Assembly (NCBI RefSeq): GCF_001884065.1
Contig: NZ_MACH01000008.1
Span: 97,724 to 161,723, forward strand
DNA length: 64,000 nt
Source of the DNA: Bacillus proteolyticus
Lineage (GTDB): Bacteria > Bacillota > Bacilli > Bacillales > Bacillaceae_G
Direction of reading: 5' to 3'
In this document: in pieces, positions 1 to 8,548 of the stretch
Layout: every line of letters starts with the position of its first letter
Numbering within the stretch: position 1 is the first letter of the stretch
The notes under the pieces: generated by a model
Databases searched by the model: none
The model's input: the letters and a program-made list of their open reading frames with translations, nothing else
What the model was told of the DNA's origin: nothing
Made by a program: the position numbers and the translations under genes

Positions 1-305
1 TATACAAATTTGACGTATTAGAACCGTTAAAAGAAGTATTACCGAAACTTGCAGGACGCCCAGTCTATGTCACAATTGACATTGACGTATTAGACCCAGC
101 TCACGCTCCTGGAACAGGAACGTTAGAGGCTGGAGGTATCACATCTAAAGAACTATTAGATTCCATCGTAGCAATTGCAAATTCAAATATAAATGTAGTT
201 GGAGCAGATTTAGTAGAAGTAGCTCCTGTCTACGACCATAGTGATCAAACACCAGTTGCAGCAAGCAAATTCGTGCGGGAAATGCTGCTCGGCTGGGTAA
301 AGTAA
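1..305 (+). CDS. speB: Agmatinase, C-terminal part (5' end outside window)
   Basis: The last 101 codons of an arginase/agmatinase-family ureohydrolase, read in frame from base 3 to a TAA at 303-305. The segment TIDIDVLDPAHAPGTGT is the family signature that supplies two aspartate ligands of the binuclear manganese centre, and the downstream GADLVEVAPVYDHSDQT is the usual C-terminal core. Agmatinase hydrolyses agmatine to putrescine and urea in the cytosol. The agmatinase rather than arginase call rests on recognised similarity, and the N-terminus and the partner speE gene, if present, lie outside the window. A bidirectional terminator follows. Confidence 0.9.
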   Translation, partial: YKFDVLEPLKEVLPKLAGRPVYVTIDIDVLDPAHAPGTGTLEAGGITSKELLDSIVAIANSNINVVGADLVEVAPVYDHSDQTPVAASKFVREMLLGWVK

Positions 306-364
306 AAGTGAAGCCGACTTGTTCAGAGTCGCCGATATAATTTCACTTAATGTCATATGACATA

Positions 365-403
365 AAAAAGAGCTATTCTCATCATTTGAGAATAGCTCTT
401 TTT
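365..403. terminator. Bidirectional terminator between speB and the PTS IIC-like gene
   Basis: A perfect 16-bp inverted repeat (arms 365-380 and 388-403, AAAAAGAGCTATTCTC and its complement) with a 7-nt loop. The A-run on one side and T-run on the other let it serve both converging genes. Confidence 0.9.
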
Positions 404-404
404 C

Positions 405-1442
405 TTATGCGACTTTCTCTTCCGAAGTAATGCCACGAATTTCATCAGCAGAACGGATTGGATATTTACGGAATACAATTGATCCAACGTATCCAACAAT
501 AGTGGTAACGATTCCACATAATATAGCAGCGATTGTTACTTTTACAACGTCATTAAATCCGAATAAGACAAGAAGTCCTGGAATTGGTGATGCTGTTCCT
601 GGCGCGTTATTAACGAGCTGGAATAGCGATGTAATAATACCAGCAAGTGCACCGCCAACGAAGTTAGTCGTATAAATTGGAATTGGATTTGCTGAGACAA
701 CATCGGCTTGTGTTAACGGTTCGATTGCTACAGCGATTGTATCTTTCTTTGAACAAATTTTTAGTCGTTTAAAGAAAATAAAGTTCAACGGGGCTGAGGC
801 TGCTACGGCAAGACTACCAATTGCCATTGGTAAACCTGTTAATCCGAGCATTGCAGTTAGTGCCATAGAACTTAATGGAGAGGTAGAAATAACTGTTATT
901 AATCCGCCAAGCATAATACCCATAATGATAGGACTTTCTGTAGTTGCAACTGAAATCATAGAACCGATTTTACCGAGTGTTGCGTTAACAAGCGGGTCCA
1001 TAAGCATTGCCATTCCGCGTGAGATTGGTGCAGCAATAAATAAAATTGCTAAAAATTCTACACCAGCTGGTAATTTCTTTTCGAGAAATTTCACAACGAA
1101 AGCACAAACGTATCCGGCGAAAAAACCTGGTAAAATACCGAATCCACTAGTAGCGATACCGATTAAAACAGCATATACGGGTGAAACACCGATTGCTAAT
1201 GCTACTAAAATCGCTGCTGCGACACCGCTCATACTACCAGAAGCTTCTCCTACTGATTGTAAAAAGTCATTATGAAACATTTCTCCACCGATATAACGGT
1301 GAAATGCTTCAATCAGAAAACTTGCGATTGCTGCATTAGCCAAAGCACCCATTGCTTTCATTCCGTAAGGAGCACGGTAACTAAAAAGTGTAAATAGACA
1401 AAGTACAACAAGTAATAGTGCTAAACCTTGCAAGATAGCCAT
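405..1442 (-). CDS. PTS IIC-like membrane protein (PTS_EIIC_2 family)
   Basis: A 345-residue polytopic membrane protein with about nine or ten hydrophobic segments. It resembles the compact PTS_EIIC_2 family of sugar-transporter-like IIC proteins that occur without attached IIA or IIB domains. The start is set at the ATG at 1442 because AAAGGAG lies about 11 nt upstream; an in-frame ATG 15 codons earlier has no such site. Glycine/proline-rich loops (GFGILPGFFAGY, STSPLSSMALTAMLGLTGLP) recur as in the family. No other PTS component is adjacent, so the substrate and even phosphotransfer function are unknown. Transcription converges on speB. Confidence 0.75.
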   Translation of the reverse strand: MAILQGLALLLVVLCLFTLFSYRAPYGMKAMGALANAAIASFLIEAFHRYIGGEMFHNDFLQSVGEASGSMSGVAAAILVALAIGVSPVYAVLIGIATSGFGILPGFFAGYVCAFVVKFLEKKLPAGVEFLAILFIAAPISRGMAMLMDPLVNATLGKIGSMISVATTESPIIMGIMLGGLITVISTSPLSSMALTAMLGLTGLPMAIGSLAVAASAPLNFIFFKRLKICSKKDTIAVAIEPLTQADVVSANPIPIYTTNFVGGALAGIITSLFQLVNNAPGTASPIPGLLVLFGFNDVVKVTIAAILCGIVTTIVGYVGSIVFRKYPIRSADEIRGITSEEKVA

Positions 1443-1541
1443 TTGAAAACTGTCTCCTTTGATTTTTGTAATAAAAATTTGTATCATTCAATAATAATAT
1501 AAAAGTTTGTTAAACGGGAAAACTTTTTGCCCGGAAATTGC

Positions 1542-1585
1542 TGTAAGGTGAAAAAGCCTTACAATAATGTAAGGGAAGTGTAAGA
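1542..1585 (+). promoter_or_regulatory. Bce-type response-regulator operator upstream of the yxeA-like gene
   Basis: CCTTACA-N4-TGTAAGG at 1557-1574 is a perfect 7-4-7 inverted repeat. Extra TGTAAG half-sites lie at 1542 and 1579, the latter 11 bp (one helical turn) from 1568. BceR-like regulators are known to bind TNACA-N4-TGTAA sites with this spacing. A TATAAT at 1618-1623 gives a plausible -10 downstream. Assignment to a particular regulator is inference. Confidence 0.55.
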
Positions 1586-1676
1586 CATTTCGATAGAGTA
1601 TAGTAGGCTTTTTTTCGTATAATACAGGTATAGACATACGGTTAGTGAGAAAGAAGTGCAAACAGGAGGCGCATTT

Positions 1677-2039
1677 ATGAAATTGGTAATTAAAGTTTTA
1701 GCTGTGTTCGCTATTATTTTGGGTGGAACAGCGTACTATTTAAACACAAAAACAGAAGGTGTGCATGCTTTTGTAGACAACTTCTTTTCAAATAAAGAAA
1801 TACAAGATTATTATGCAGTTATAGATAAAGGTGAGAAAAAAGACGATGAATATTTGTATACATTTAAAGGGTATACAGAAGATGGAAAGTTACAAGTTAT
1901 TAAAAGAATGGTGAACCGTGAATTGCACACGGGTGCTTTTATAAAAATTTATGCAAAAGGTATGCAAGGAAAAGGATGGGCTGAAATCCCGGAAGAGTCA
2001 ATTCCACAAAAAGCATTGCAAAAGATAGAAAAACCATAA
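1677..2039 (+). CDS. YxeA-family secreted or membrane-anchored protein (DUF1093)
   Basis: A 120-residue protein with one hydrophobic N-terminal segment (residues 4-22) followed by a soluble domain containing YYAVIDKGEKKDDEYLYTF and an alternating beta-strand pattern, as in the small YxeA/DUF1093 family. The ATG at 1677 is chosen because AGGAGG lies 8 nt upstream; a GTG seven codons earlier overlaps that site. In B. subtilis yxeA belongs to the YxdJ two-component regulon with an antimicrobial-peptide-type ABC transporter. Here the gene stands alone but carries a matching operator. The molecular function is unknown. A terminator hairpin follows the stop codon directly. Confidence 0.75.
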   Translation: MKLVIKVLAVFAIILGGTAYYLNTKTEGVHAFVDNFFSNKEIQDYYAVIDKGEKKDDEYLYTFKGYTEDGKLQVIKRMVNRELHTGAFIKIYAKGMQGKGWAEIPEESIPQKALQKIEKP

Positions 2040-2041
2040 AA

Positions 2042-2066
2042 GGAGCGAATCGTTCGCTCCTTTTTT
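2042..2066. terminator. Terminator after the yxeA-like gene
   Basis: GGAGCGAA-TCG-TTCGCTCC is an 8-bp stem with a tight loop, followed by TTTTTT. It also sits at the 3' end of the converging S66 peptidase gene. Confidence 0.85.
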
Positions 2067-3051
2067 AGTGCGTTAAAATGGTGATAGCTGAACTTTCTTT
2101 ATTAGAAATGATTTTTGCACGTCCGCCAATTGGGAAAGTGAAAATCGGAGTTGTATGCCCGAAACTAGCGTTTGCAATAATAGGTATATGTGTAAGTTCG
2201 GATTTTGAAGCAATCATTTCTTGAATGTCTTCTATCGTACATTCTGCTCCTTTTTGCATTCTTCCTATAACAATGCCTTTTACATGTTCAAAGCCAGGTT
2301 GCTGCATAAGAGAATGTAAATATCGATCAAAAGTTTTTAGGGTAGCTTTTCCGGTTAAACTATCCTCTTCAAGAAATAAAATTTTGCCCTGTAAGCTTGG
2401 CATATATGGTGTACCTTGCAGTAAATTAAATGTGCTCATATTACCACCAATAATATCTCCCGTCGCTTCCCCTTCTTGAATTGAAACATATCCTTCATTT
2501 TTAATAAATTCTCGATTTTCTTGATCCATATACCAAGAATCATCGCTCCATGTTTCAGCCGGTAATATTTCAATAGGCTCATTAGAAGCTAAACATTTTA
2601 AAAAGTAATCGGTCGTATAATCGAGCCCTTTTTCCATTCCGAATGAAGAGAAGTGAGGACCTGAATATGTAACTAAGCCTGTTTTTGTGTAAAGTGCGTT
2701 ATTTAAAGCGGTAATATCAGAATAGCCACAGAAAAATTTCGGATTTTCTCGAATTAAATCGTAATCGAGATGTTTTAATAAACCGTTAGAGTTGTATCCT
2801 CCAAGTGTCGTCAAAATTGCTTTTACATTAGGGTCTTTAAATGCTTCATGAAAATCTTGAACGCGTGAAGAAATAGAAGAGGAAGCAAATTGATCTATCT
2901 CATCAGCATATTTTGAGAATGTAACTTGAAAGCCCATGTCGGTTAATCTTTTTATAGCAAGTTCTCGGTTCGTATTTGAGACAATACTTAAACTACAAGA
3001 TGGTGAAATAATCCTTATTTCATCACCTTTTTTTAATTTTGTTGGTAGCAT
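2065..3051 (-). CDS. S66-family serine peptidase (LD-carboxypeptidase / MccF-like)
   Basis: A 328-residue cytosolic hydrolase of peptidase family S66, which includes LdcA (murein LD-carboxypeptidase) and MccF (microcin C immunity). The nucleophile is Ser111 in the FFCGYSDIT elbow. The other expected members of the Ser-Glu-His triad are a glutamate in ILFLEEDS (about residue 228) and His299 in NASFGHTTP. Length and motif order fit the family. The ATG at 3051 follows AGAGGTG by 6 nt; an in-frame GTG three codons upstream is part of that site. Whether it acts on peptidoglycan tetrapeptide or on aminoacyl-nucleotide antibiotics cannot be read from sequence. Confidence 0.88.
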   Translation of the reverse strand: MLPTKLKKGDEIRIISPSCSLSIVSNTNRELAIKRLTDMGFQVTFSKYADEIDQFASSSISSRVQDFHEAFKDPNVKAILTTLGGYNSNGLLKHLDYDLIRENPKFFCGYSDITALNNALYTKTGLVTYSGPHFSSFGMEKGLDYTTDYFLKCLASNEPIEILPAETWSDDSWYMDQENREFIKNEGYVSIQEGEATGDIIGGNMSTFNLLQGTPYMPSLQGKILFLEEDSLTGKATLKTFDRYLHSLMQQPGFEHVKGIVIGRMQKGAECTIEDIQEMIASKSELTHIPIIANASFGHTTPIFTFPIGGRAKIISNKESSAITILTH

Positions 3052-3253
3052 TAGATTCACCTCTTTAAATGAAAAAATATTCAGATTTTAAAAATATTTT
3101 AACATACGAAATAAAGAGAAGTTGAATTATTTTTTGAAAAGGAGTTTTCCTGATTTTTCAGCAGACAGACAGAGTCTTTTTTTGATATGATAGGAAAAGT
3201 GATTTATTATAAGTAGTATTTAATATCTATAACATTTGAAAGGTGTGCAAGAC

Positions 3254-3691
3254 GTGAAGAAACAACTTGCAGGCTTGCCAGTACACGTTCATTTCGTAAC
3301 AGAAATCCGTGAAGGGGCGAGGAAGGAAACCGTTGCTTTTGAAGCAAATGGTCAATACTATGTAAAAGGTCAAGGTACATATATAACATTCCAAGAGCCG
3401 AACGAACAAGGCGAAGTGAAAACAATTATTAAAATTCAAGATGAACAAGTTCTCATTATGCGTTCAGGTGCTATTTCTATGCGTCAGACGCATGTGAAAG
3501 GTGAATGGACAACTGGTACGTATACGAGTGAACTTGGTACGTTTGTATTGCAAACGAAAACTGATAATGTTCTTTTTAAATGGTCGGATGAAAAGAAAAA
3601 AGGACAACTCTTCTTAACGTACGCATTGCTTCTAAGTGAACAAGAAGCTGGCAGATATACAATTACAATTAATTTGAAGGAGGCAAAATAA
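3254..3691 (+). CDS. ywiB: YwiB-family beta-barrel protein (DUF1934)
   Basis: A 145-residue protein with the DUF1934/YwiB pattern: an N-terminal [12 protein letters not shown] strand, then alternating strands with a lipocalin-like look and [15 protein letters not shown] in the middle. The function is unknown. The GTG at 3254 lies 8 nt after GAAAGGTG and is preferred to an upstream in-frame TTG. The stop TAA overlaps the argS ATG by one base, so the two genes are translationally coupled; the ywiB-argS order is also found in B. subtilis. Confidence 0.8.
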   Translation: MKKQLAGLPVHVHFVTEIREGARKETVAFEANGQYYVKGQGTYITFQEPNEQGEVKTIIKIQDEQVLIMRSGAISMRQTHVKGEWTTGTYTSELGTFVLQTKTDNVLFKWSDEKKKGQLFLTYALLLSEQEAGRYTITINLKEAK

Positions 3692-5361
3692 TGAATTCTT
3701 TAGAACAAGTAAAAGGATTGATTAAAGAAGAAATTCAAGCTGCTGTATTAAGGGCAGAATTAGCAACAGAAGAACAGATTCCAAACGTTATATTAGAATC
3801 TCCAAAAGATAAAACAAATGGTGATTTCTCTACAAATATGGCAATGCAACTTGCACGCGTTGCGAAAAAAGCACCTCGTATGATTGCAGAAGAATTAGTT
3901 GCAAACTTCGATAAAGCAAAAGCTTCTATTGAAAAAATTGAAATCGCTGGTCCTGGTTTCATTAACTTCTACATGGATAATAGCTACTTAACGGACTTAA
4001 TCCCAACAATCGTAAACGCTGGTGAAGCATACGGTGAAACGAATACTGGTAAAGGTGAAAAAGTACAGATTGAGTTCGTATCTGCGAATCCAACAGGCGA
4101 TCTTCACTTAGGACATGCACGTGGTGCGGCAGTAGGTGACACTTTATGTAACGTATTAGCGAAAGCAGGATACGATGTATCTCGTGAGTACTATATTAAC
4201 GATGCGGGTAACCAAATTAATAACTTAGCTCTTTCTGTTGAAGCTCGTTACATGCAAGCGTTAGGTTTAGAGAAAGAAATGCCAGAAGACGGTTACCACG
4301 GTGCAGACATCATTGGAATCGGTAAACGTTTAGCTGAAGAGTTCGGCGATCGTTATGCGAAAGCTGATGCGGAAGAAAGCTATGAATTCTACCGTTCATA
4401 CGGTTTGAAATATGAGTTAGCGAAACTTCAAAAAGACTTAGAAAGCTTCCGTGTTAAGTTTGATGTATGGTTCTCAGAAACATCATTATACAAAAACGGA
4501 AAAATTGATCAAGCTCTTGCTGTATTAAAAGAACGTGAGGAAATCTTTGAAGAAGACGGCGCAACTTGGTTCCGTTCAATGACTTACGGCGATGATAAAA
4601 ACCGTGTATTAATTAAAAACGACGGTTCTTACACATACTTAACGCCAGATATCGCTTACCACCGCGATAAATTAGAGCGTGGTTTCGATAAATTAATCAA
4701 CATTTGGGGTGCTGACCACCACGGTTATATTCCTCGTATGAAAGCTGCTATTCAAGCGCTTGGTTACGATAAAGATACTCTTGAAGTAGAAATCATTCAA
4801 ATGGTACAACTGTATCAAAATGGTGAAAAAATGAAGATGAGTAAGCGTACAGGTAAAGCAGTTACACTTCGTGAGCTTATGGAAGAAGTAGGCGTGGACG
4901 CAATGCGTTACTTCTTCGCAATGCGTAGCGGTGATTCTCATTTGGACTTCGATATGGACTTAGCTGTATCAACATCTAATGAAAACCCAGTATACTATGC
5001 ACAATATGCTCATGCTCGCGTATGCAGTATCCTTCGTCAAGGTGAAGAGTTAGGATTAGCTACAGGCGGAGAGGTGAATTATAAACTTGTTACCTCTGAG
5101 AAAGAAGTAGAGTTACTGAAAAAACTTGGTGAATTCCCAGCTGTAGTTGCAGATGCAGCGCAAAAACGTCTGCCACACCGCATTACAAGCTATGCATTTG
5201 AATTAGCAGCAGCATTACACAGCTTCTACAATGCAGAAAAAGTATTAAACCAAGATAACTTAGAATTAAGTAAAGCTCGTTACGAATTAATGAAAGCAGT
5301 ACGCACTACACTTCAAAATGCATTAGCAATCGTAGGAGTATCTGCACCAGAAAAAATGTAA
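3691..5361 (+). CDS. argS: Arginyl-tRNA synthetase
   Basis: A 556-residue class I aminoacyl-tRNA synthetase that charges tRNA-Arg. The N-terminal additional domain (about residues 1-110) is followed by the catalytic Rossmann fold with the HIGH-type motif HLGH at 139-142 and the KMSKS-type motif KMSK at about 382-385. A C-terminal DALR-type anticodon-binding domain ([12 protein letters not shown] onward) completes the usual length. The start overlaps the ywiB stop. No T-box leader is visible upstream of the pair. Confidence 0.98.
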   Translation: MNSLEQVKGLIKEEIQAAVLRAELATEEQIPNVILESPKDKTNGDFSTNMAMQLARVAKKAPRMIAEELVANFDKAKASIEKIEIAGPGFINFYMDNSYLTDLIPTIVNAGEAYGETNTGKGEKVQIEFVSANPTGDLHLGHARGAAVGDTLCNVLAKAGYDVSREYYINDAGNQINNLALSVEARYMQALGLEKEMPEDGYHGADIIGIGKRLAEEFGDRYAKADAEESYEFYRSYGLKYELAKLQKDLESFRVKFDVWFSETSLYKNGKIDQALAVLKEREEIFEEDGATWFRSMTYGDDKNRVLIKNDGSYTYLTPDIAYHRDKLERGFDKLINIWGADHHGYIPRMKAAIQALGYDKDTLEVEIIQMVQLYQNGEKMKMSKRTGKAVTLRELMEEVGVDAMRYFFAMRSGDSHLDFDMDLAVSTSNENPVYYAQYAHARVCSILRQGEELGLATGGEVNYKLVTSEKEVELLKKLGEFPAVVADAAQKRLPHRITSYAFELAAALHSFYNAEKVLNQDNLELSKARYELMKAVRTTLQNALAIVGVSAPEKM

Positions 5362-5366
5362 TAAAG

Positions 5367-5607
5367 AAAAGCGGAAACGGCTTGCTTAGAATAGGAGGGG
5401 GATGGAGCTCCTGACAGAGAGGCGTACTTTGCCTCGGAGGAAGGCGCGAAGCCACCGATTATTCTAGCCGTTGGAGCTGGACATAAAGAAAAGCGGAGCC
5501 GACTGTTTAGTCCCGAAGGCTAAGGTTCTTTCCCACAGAAGATGCAGTTTATCTTCTCATGGGGAAGGTTCTTATACAGAAGGGGCTAGAAGGCAGAGCT
5601 CGACATA
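5367..5607 (-). repeat. Two tandem copies of a long-hairpin intergenic repeat, after argS
   Basis: Two adjacent elements (5367-5485 and 5489-5607), in inverted orientation relative to the arrays at 35902, 37409 and 43527. Each begins AAAAGCGG and ends in a GAGCT-GACATA edge. The first resembles the subtype with a GAGGC/GCCTC apical stem. The second has GAAGAT/ATCTTC. Their loops (AAAGTAC, AAACTGC) have drifted from the AAAAAGC seen elsewhere. An apparent open frame across the pair is not considered coding. Confidence 0.8.
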
Positions 5608-5660
5608 CAGATCAAAAAAGGCAATCACAATAACATGTGGTTGCCTCTTTTGATCTGTAT
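5605..5660. terminator. Terminator of the M28 aminopeptidase gene
   Basis: A long inverted repeat, ATACAGATCAAAA...TTTTGATCTGTAT, containing a second stem GGCAA(T/C)CAC/GTGGTTGCC. It lies immediately 3' of the minus-strand peptidase stop and abuts the repeat pair. Confidence 0.85.
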
Positions 5661-7060
5661 TAAGCAGCTTTTTGACCTGTTTGAGTAACAGGTTTTTGAA
5701 GGGTGTTATAAACACCAGTTCCGATAACTTCTAATGCCATTTTCATACGTTCTGGTGAAATGTTCTCAAATACATTATCTTGAGGCGTGTGATATACCTT
5801 TTCGATATGATAGATTAATGGATTCCAACTATCGACACCCATCCAAATAAATAGTGCAGAAGGAATACCCACTTCAGCAAATGGTACGTGATCACTAGAG
5901 CCGAATTTTCCTTGAAGAACGAGATCATTATTTAATTGTTTACCTGCTTGTAAGGCAGCATCTGTTACAAGGTTCGTTGATCCATCAGGAGTCATTGCAT
6001 ATAAATTCTTTGCTTTATCATAATTTGTTGCAACCATGTCTGCGTTAAAGACACCTAAAATTCGATCACGTTCTTTTTGGGACAGACTATTAACATAATA
6101 ATCAGAGCCAAGTAAGCCAGTTTCTTCAGAACCAAAAGCAATAAAACGAATTTCTTTATCAGTTTCTACATTTTGAAAAGCACGAGCTAATTCTAATACT
6201 AATCCTGTACCAGAAGCATTATCATTCGCCCCAGGTGCCCCAACGACACTATCATAGTGTGAACTTACAACAACAGCTTTTTCATTACCTGTACTATTTT
6301 TTGGTTTCTTTTTAGCGATGACATTTAGGGATGTTAAATTAGACTCATGTCTCGCTTTTAGGGAAAGCATCGATGTCTCTTTTTTAGCAATTTCTTCTTT
6401 AAACGCATTTCCTTGAGCATAAGCAAGACCAAAGACAGGGATAGACTGCTTTTTAGTTAAGCGAGGATTGAAGGTTTGTCCGTAGTTTCCACGACCTCCA
6501 ATTAAGCTGTATAAAAGCACACCTTTTGCCCCTTTACTAACAGCATTTTCAACTTGTTTATTATAATCTGCTACAGTTGTACCTCTTTCGAATAAAACAA
6601 TTTTCCCGTTTACCTCATTTGGAATATCGTCTAATTTTGTACCACCTTGAACAAAGATAAGCGGAGCTGTAACAGCTTCTGTAGAAATTAGTGCATTTGG
6701 AGCAGCGCCAGCTTGCCAATTACGCTTTGTCCCTAATGGTGATTCGATAAATCCAACGTATTGATCCGGCACTTGAAAGGGCTGATATTCTACCTCATAT
6801 CCCATTGATTTAAGCTTCATACCAACATAGCGAGAAGCCCATTCTTCTGATTTTGTACCACCTGGGCGGGGACCGATTGTTTCGGATAAGAAACGGATAT
6901 GCTCGAGGGCACGGCTTGCATCAACTTGTTTTGTAATAGATGGAGTTTGTGTAATTTCTGACGTGGAATCAGCTTTTGCTTGTCCGATTGGAGCTAAGCT
7001 AACGGCGAGTGATACAGCAAGCAAGGAGCTTACTATTTTTTGTTTCAGTGATTTTCTCAT
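5660..7060 (-). CDS. Secreted M28-family zinc aminopeptidase with PA domain
   Basis: A 466-residue exported peptidase. A signal peptide (MRKSLKQK, hydrophobic core, then QAKA) ends near residue 30. A protease-associated domain (about 130-220) precedes the M28 catalytic domain. Zinc ligands and catalytic residues are visible in order: His and Asp in SSHYDSVVGAPGANDNASG, the Glu pair in FGSEETGLLG, Asp in VFNADMVA and His in YHIEKVYHTPQDN. It resembles B. subtilis YwaD-type aminopeptidases that release N-terminal residues from peptides outside the cell. The ATG at 7060 follows GGGAGAGG; an earlier in-frame start lacks a site. A near-PlcR box lies about 120 bp upstream. Confidence 0.9.
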   Translation of the reverse strand: MRKSLKQKIVSSLLAVSLAVSLAPIGQAKADSTSEITQTPSITKQVDASRALEHIRFLSETIGPRPGGTKSEEWASRYVGMKLKSMGYEVEYQPFQVPDQYVGFIESPLGTKRNWQAGAAPNALISTEAVTAPLIFVQGGTKLDDIPNEVNGKIVLFERGTTVADYNKQVENAVSKGAKGVLLYSLIGGRGNYGQTFNPRLTKKQSIPVFGLAYAQGNAFKEEIAKKETSMLSLKARHESNLTSLNVIAKKKPKNSTGNEKAVVVSSHYDSVVGAPGANDNASGTGLVLELARAFQNVETDKEIRFIAFGSEETGLLGSDYYVNSLSQKERDRILGVFNADMVATNYDKAKNLYAMTPDGSTNLVTDAALQAGKQLNNDLVLQGKFGSSDHVPFAEVGIPSALFIWMGVDSWNPLIYHIEKVYHTPQDNVFENISPERMKMALEVIGTGVYNTLQKPVTQTGQKAA

Positions 7061-7179
7061 TTTTTCCTCTCCCATTCTTCTATTCTCTCTGACTGACAAA
7101 AGAAGACGGATAACGACTTAATCTTACCTTTATTTTTCTTAATTTTCAATAATTGTAAGTTGAGAAATAAAAAACGCTA

Positions 7180-7195
7180 TATGCACATTTGCATA
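7180..7195 (-). promoter_or_regulatory. Degenerate PlcR box upstream of the M28 aminopeptidase
   Basis: TATGCACATTTGCATA matches the PlcR consensus TATGNAWWWWTNCATA at all fixed positions except one W that is C. It lies about 120 bp upstream of the start of a secreted peptidase, the kind of gene PlcR controls. Function is inferred only. Confidence 0.4.
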
Positions 7196-7467
7196 TTTTT
7201 AGCGGATATATGTATGCTATCATTTTAAATGAAGGATCGCTTTCAGTTCTGAAGCCTCCTACATTGCATGAATCTAGTGTACCCAAACTTTAGATTATGT
7301 AGGGAAAAGAGATCTGTTATAGGGTTTCTTTTCTTTTGTTTGAATCATGTGATGATAACTATGTTTCCGCATTTCATAATTATCATCAATGATATATGTA
7401 AGGCATCCATATGAAAATACGAGGCTGTTCAAGAGTTTTACGTACTTTTGGGCAGCCTCACCCCGTT

Positions 7468-7500
7468 AAAAAGGTGATACTTTGATGTATCACCTTTTTA
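7468..7500. terminator. Orphan bidirectional terminator-like hairpin
   Basis: AAAAAGGTGATAC-N6-GTATCACCTTTTT, a symmetrical stem with A and T runs. It is not adjacent to any gene end, being about 100 bp beyond the map stop. Confidence 0.6.
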
Positions 7501-7552
7501 TTTTTATAAGCTTTCTGTTTATGGGGATGTTACATACTTAAAAATAATAAAA

Positions 7553-7595
7553 ACAGCCGCTTTAGTAGAAGGAATCTACAAAACGGCTATTTTTT
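7553..7595 (-). terminator. Terminator of map
   Basis: On the minus strand, AGCCG...CGGCT encloses a smaller GTAGA/TCTAC stem and is followed by T-rich sequence, directly downstream of the map stop codon. Confidence 0.7.
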
Positions 7596-7596
7596 A

Positions 7597-8343
7597 TTAT
7601 AGTTGAGTTAAAATAATTGGCTCGCCACGAGTGACGACAACTGTATGTTCACATTGTGCAACAAGGCTTTTGTCTGGCGTAACGAATGTCCAACCATCAT
7701 CACCGCGCTCAATAATATGATCTGCTTTCATTGAGATGAATGGTTCTACAGCGATAACAAGACCGTCTTTTAGAAGTGCATTATCCATTGGATCATAGTA
7801 GCTTAAAATGTGGTTTGGAGCTTCGTGTAAACTAAGACCAATGCCGTGACCAGTTAAGTTTTGGATTACGTTATATCCACTTTTATGTGCAAAGTTAGAA
7901 ACAGCACGACCAATTTGATTTTGTTTTGATCCAGCTTTTACTTTTTTCATTGCTTCCCAAAATGCATCTACTGCAGCTTGGCATAGCTTTTCTTTTTCTT
8001 CATCTTCTCCAAGAACAAATGAGATACCTGTATCTGCATAATAGCCGTCAAGTGCTGCCGATACGTCTACGTTTACTAAATCGCCTTCTTTTAATACACG
8101 ATCGCCTGGAATACCGTGAGCAACTTCTTCGTTTACACTAATGCAAGTTACACCTGGGAATTTATATTCTTTTTCAGGCGCTGAAATAGCACCGTTCTCG
8201 TCTAATACTTTTTTACCAATTAAATCAAGCTCTTTCGTTGTCATACCTGGCTTCGCTTGTTTCTTCATTTCTTCGCGTGCAAGTGCAACGATGCGGCCGA
8301 TTTTTCGTAAACCTTCTAAATCTTGCTCATTACGAATAATCAT
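7597..8343 (-). CDS. map: Methionine aminopeptidase, type I
   Basis: A 248-residue cytosolic metallopeptidase that removes the initiator methionine from nascent proteins. All five metal ligands are visible: the two Asp in NVDVSAALDGYYADTG, His in LTGHGIGLSLHE, Glu in VIAVEPF and Glu in QCEHTVVV. The ATG at 8343 is preferred over one 16 codons upstream because AGGAAGGA lies 11 nt before it. It lies outside any ribosomal protein cluster, so it is probably a second map copy (like B. subtilis yflG) in addition to one near rpl/rps genes; that second copy is outside the window. Confidence 0.95.
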   Translation of the reverse strand: MIIRNEQDLEGLRKIGRIVALAREEMKKQAKPGMTTKELDLIGKKVLDENGAISAPEKEYKFPGVTCISVNEEVAHGIPGDRVLKEGDLVNVDVSAALDGYYADTGISFVLGEDEEKEKLCQAAVDAFWEAMKKVKAGSKQNQIGRAVSNFAHKSGYNVIQNLTGHGIGLSLHEAPNHILSYYDPMDNALLKDGLVIAVEPFISMKADHIIERGDDGWTFVTPDKSLVAQCEHTVVVTRGEPIILTQL

Positions 8344-8452
8344 GAAAACCACTGTCCTTCCTCGAATATATGTCTTATCCGATTGTATCATGTTTGTTTT
8401 TGTACTGCTACTCGCGTGCGGTATGCGGGTTGATTCCTCTCATAGAGAATAC

Positions 8453-8518
8453 ATGACAATTGTCATATGGATGTCATGACGCATCATACTGTTTCCTAAC
8501 TTTTCCAGAGCATACAAT
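8453..8518 (+). promoter_or_regulatory. Operator and promoter of the ABC transporter / two-component operon
   Basis: ATGACAATTGTCAT (8453-8466) is a perfect 14-bp palindrome. A second TGTCAT follows 11 bp after the first (8472). A TACAAT -10 lies at 8513-8518 with a poor -35 around 8490, so the palindrome sits where an activator would bind. The likely ligand is the operon's own response regulator, but this is inference. Confidence 0.45.
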
Positions 8519-8548
8519 GTAAATATAAGAAACGGCGGGGGTGGAGAG

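Larger units (their letters stand above)
7061..7596. other. Gene-free interval between map and the M28 peptidase gene
   Basis: 536 bases without a supportable gene. It contains the peptidase promoter region with a degenerate PlcR box (7180-7195), an inverted repeat GAGGCTG/CAGCCTC (7422-7459), an A/T-flanked hairpin (7468-7500) and the map terminator. The two stray hairpins serve no obvious neighbour and may mark a lost gene. Confidence 0.5.

Noticed and set aside
3061-3250. T-box leader upstream of ywiB-argS
   Set aside because: The leader is too short and lacks the T-box TGG sequence and an antiterminator/terminator pair.
5471-5653. 60-residue open frame after argS
   Set aside because: It lies within the hairpin repeats and terminator, with no start signal.
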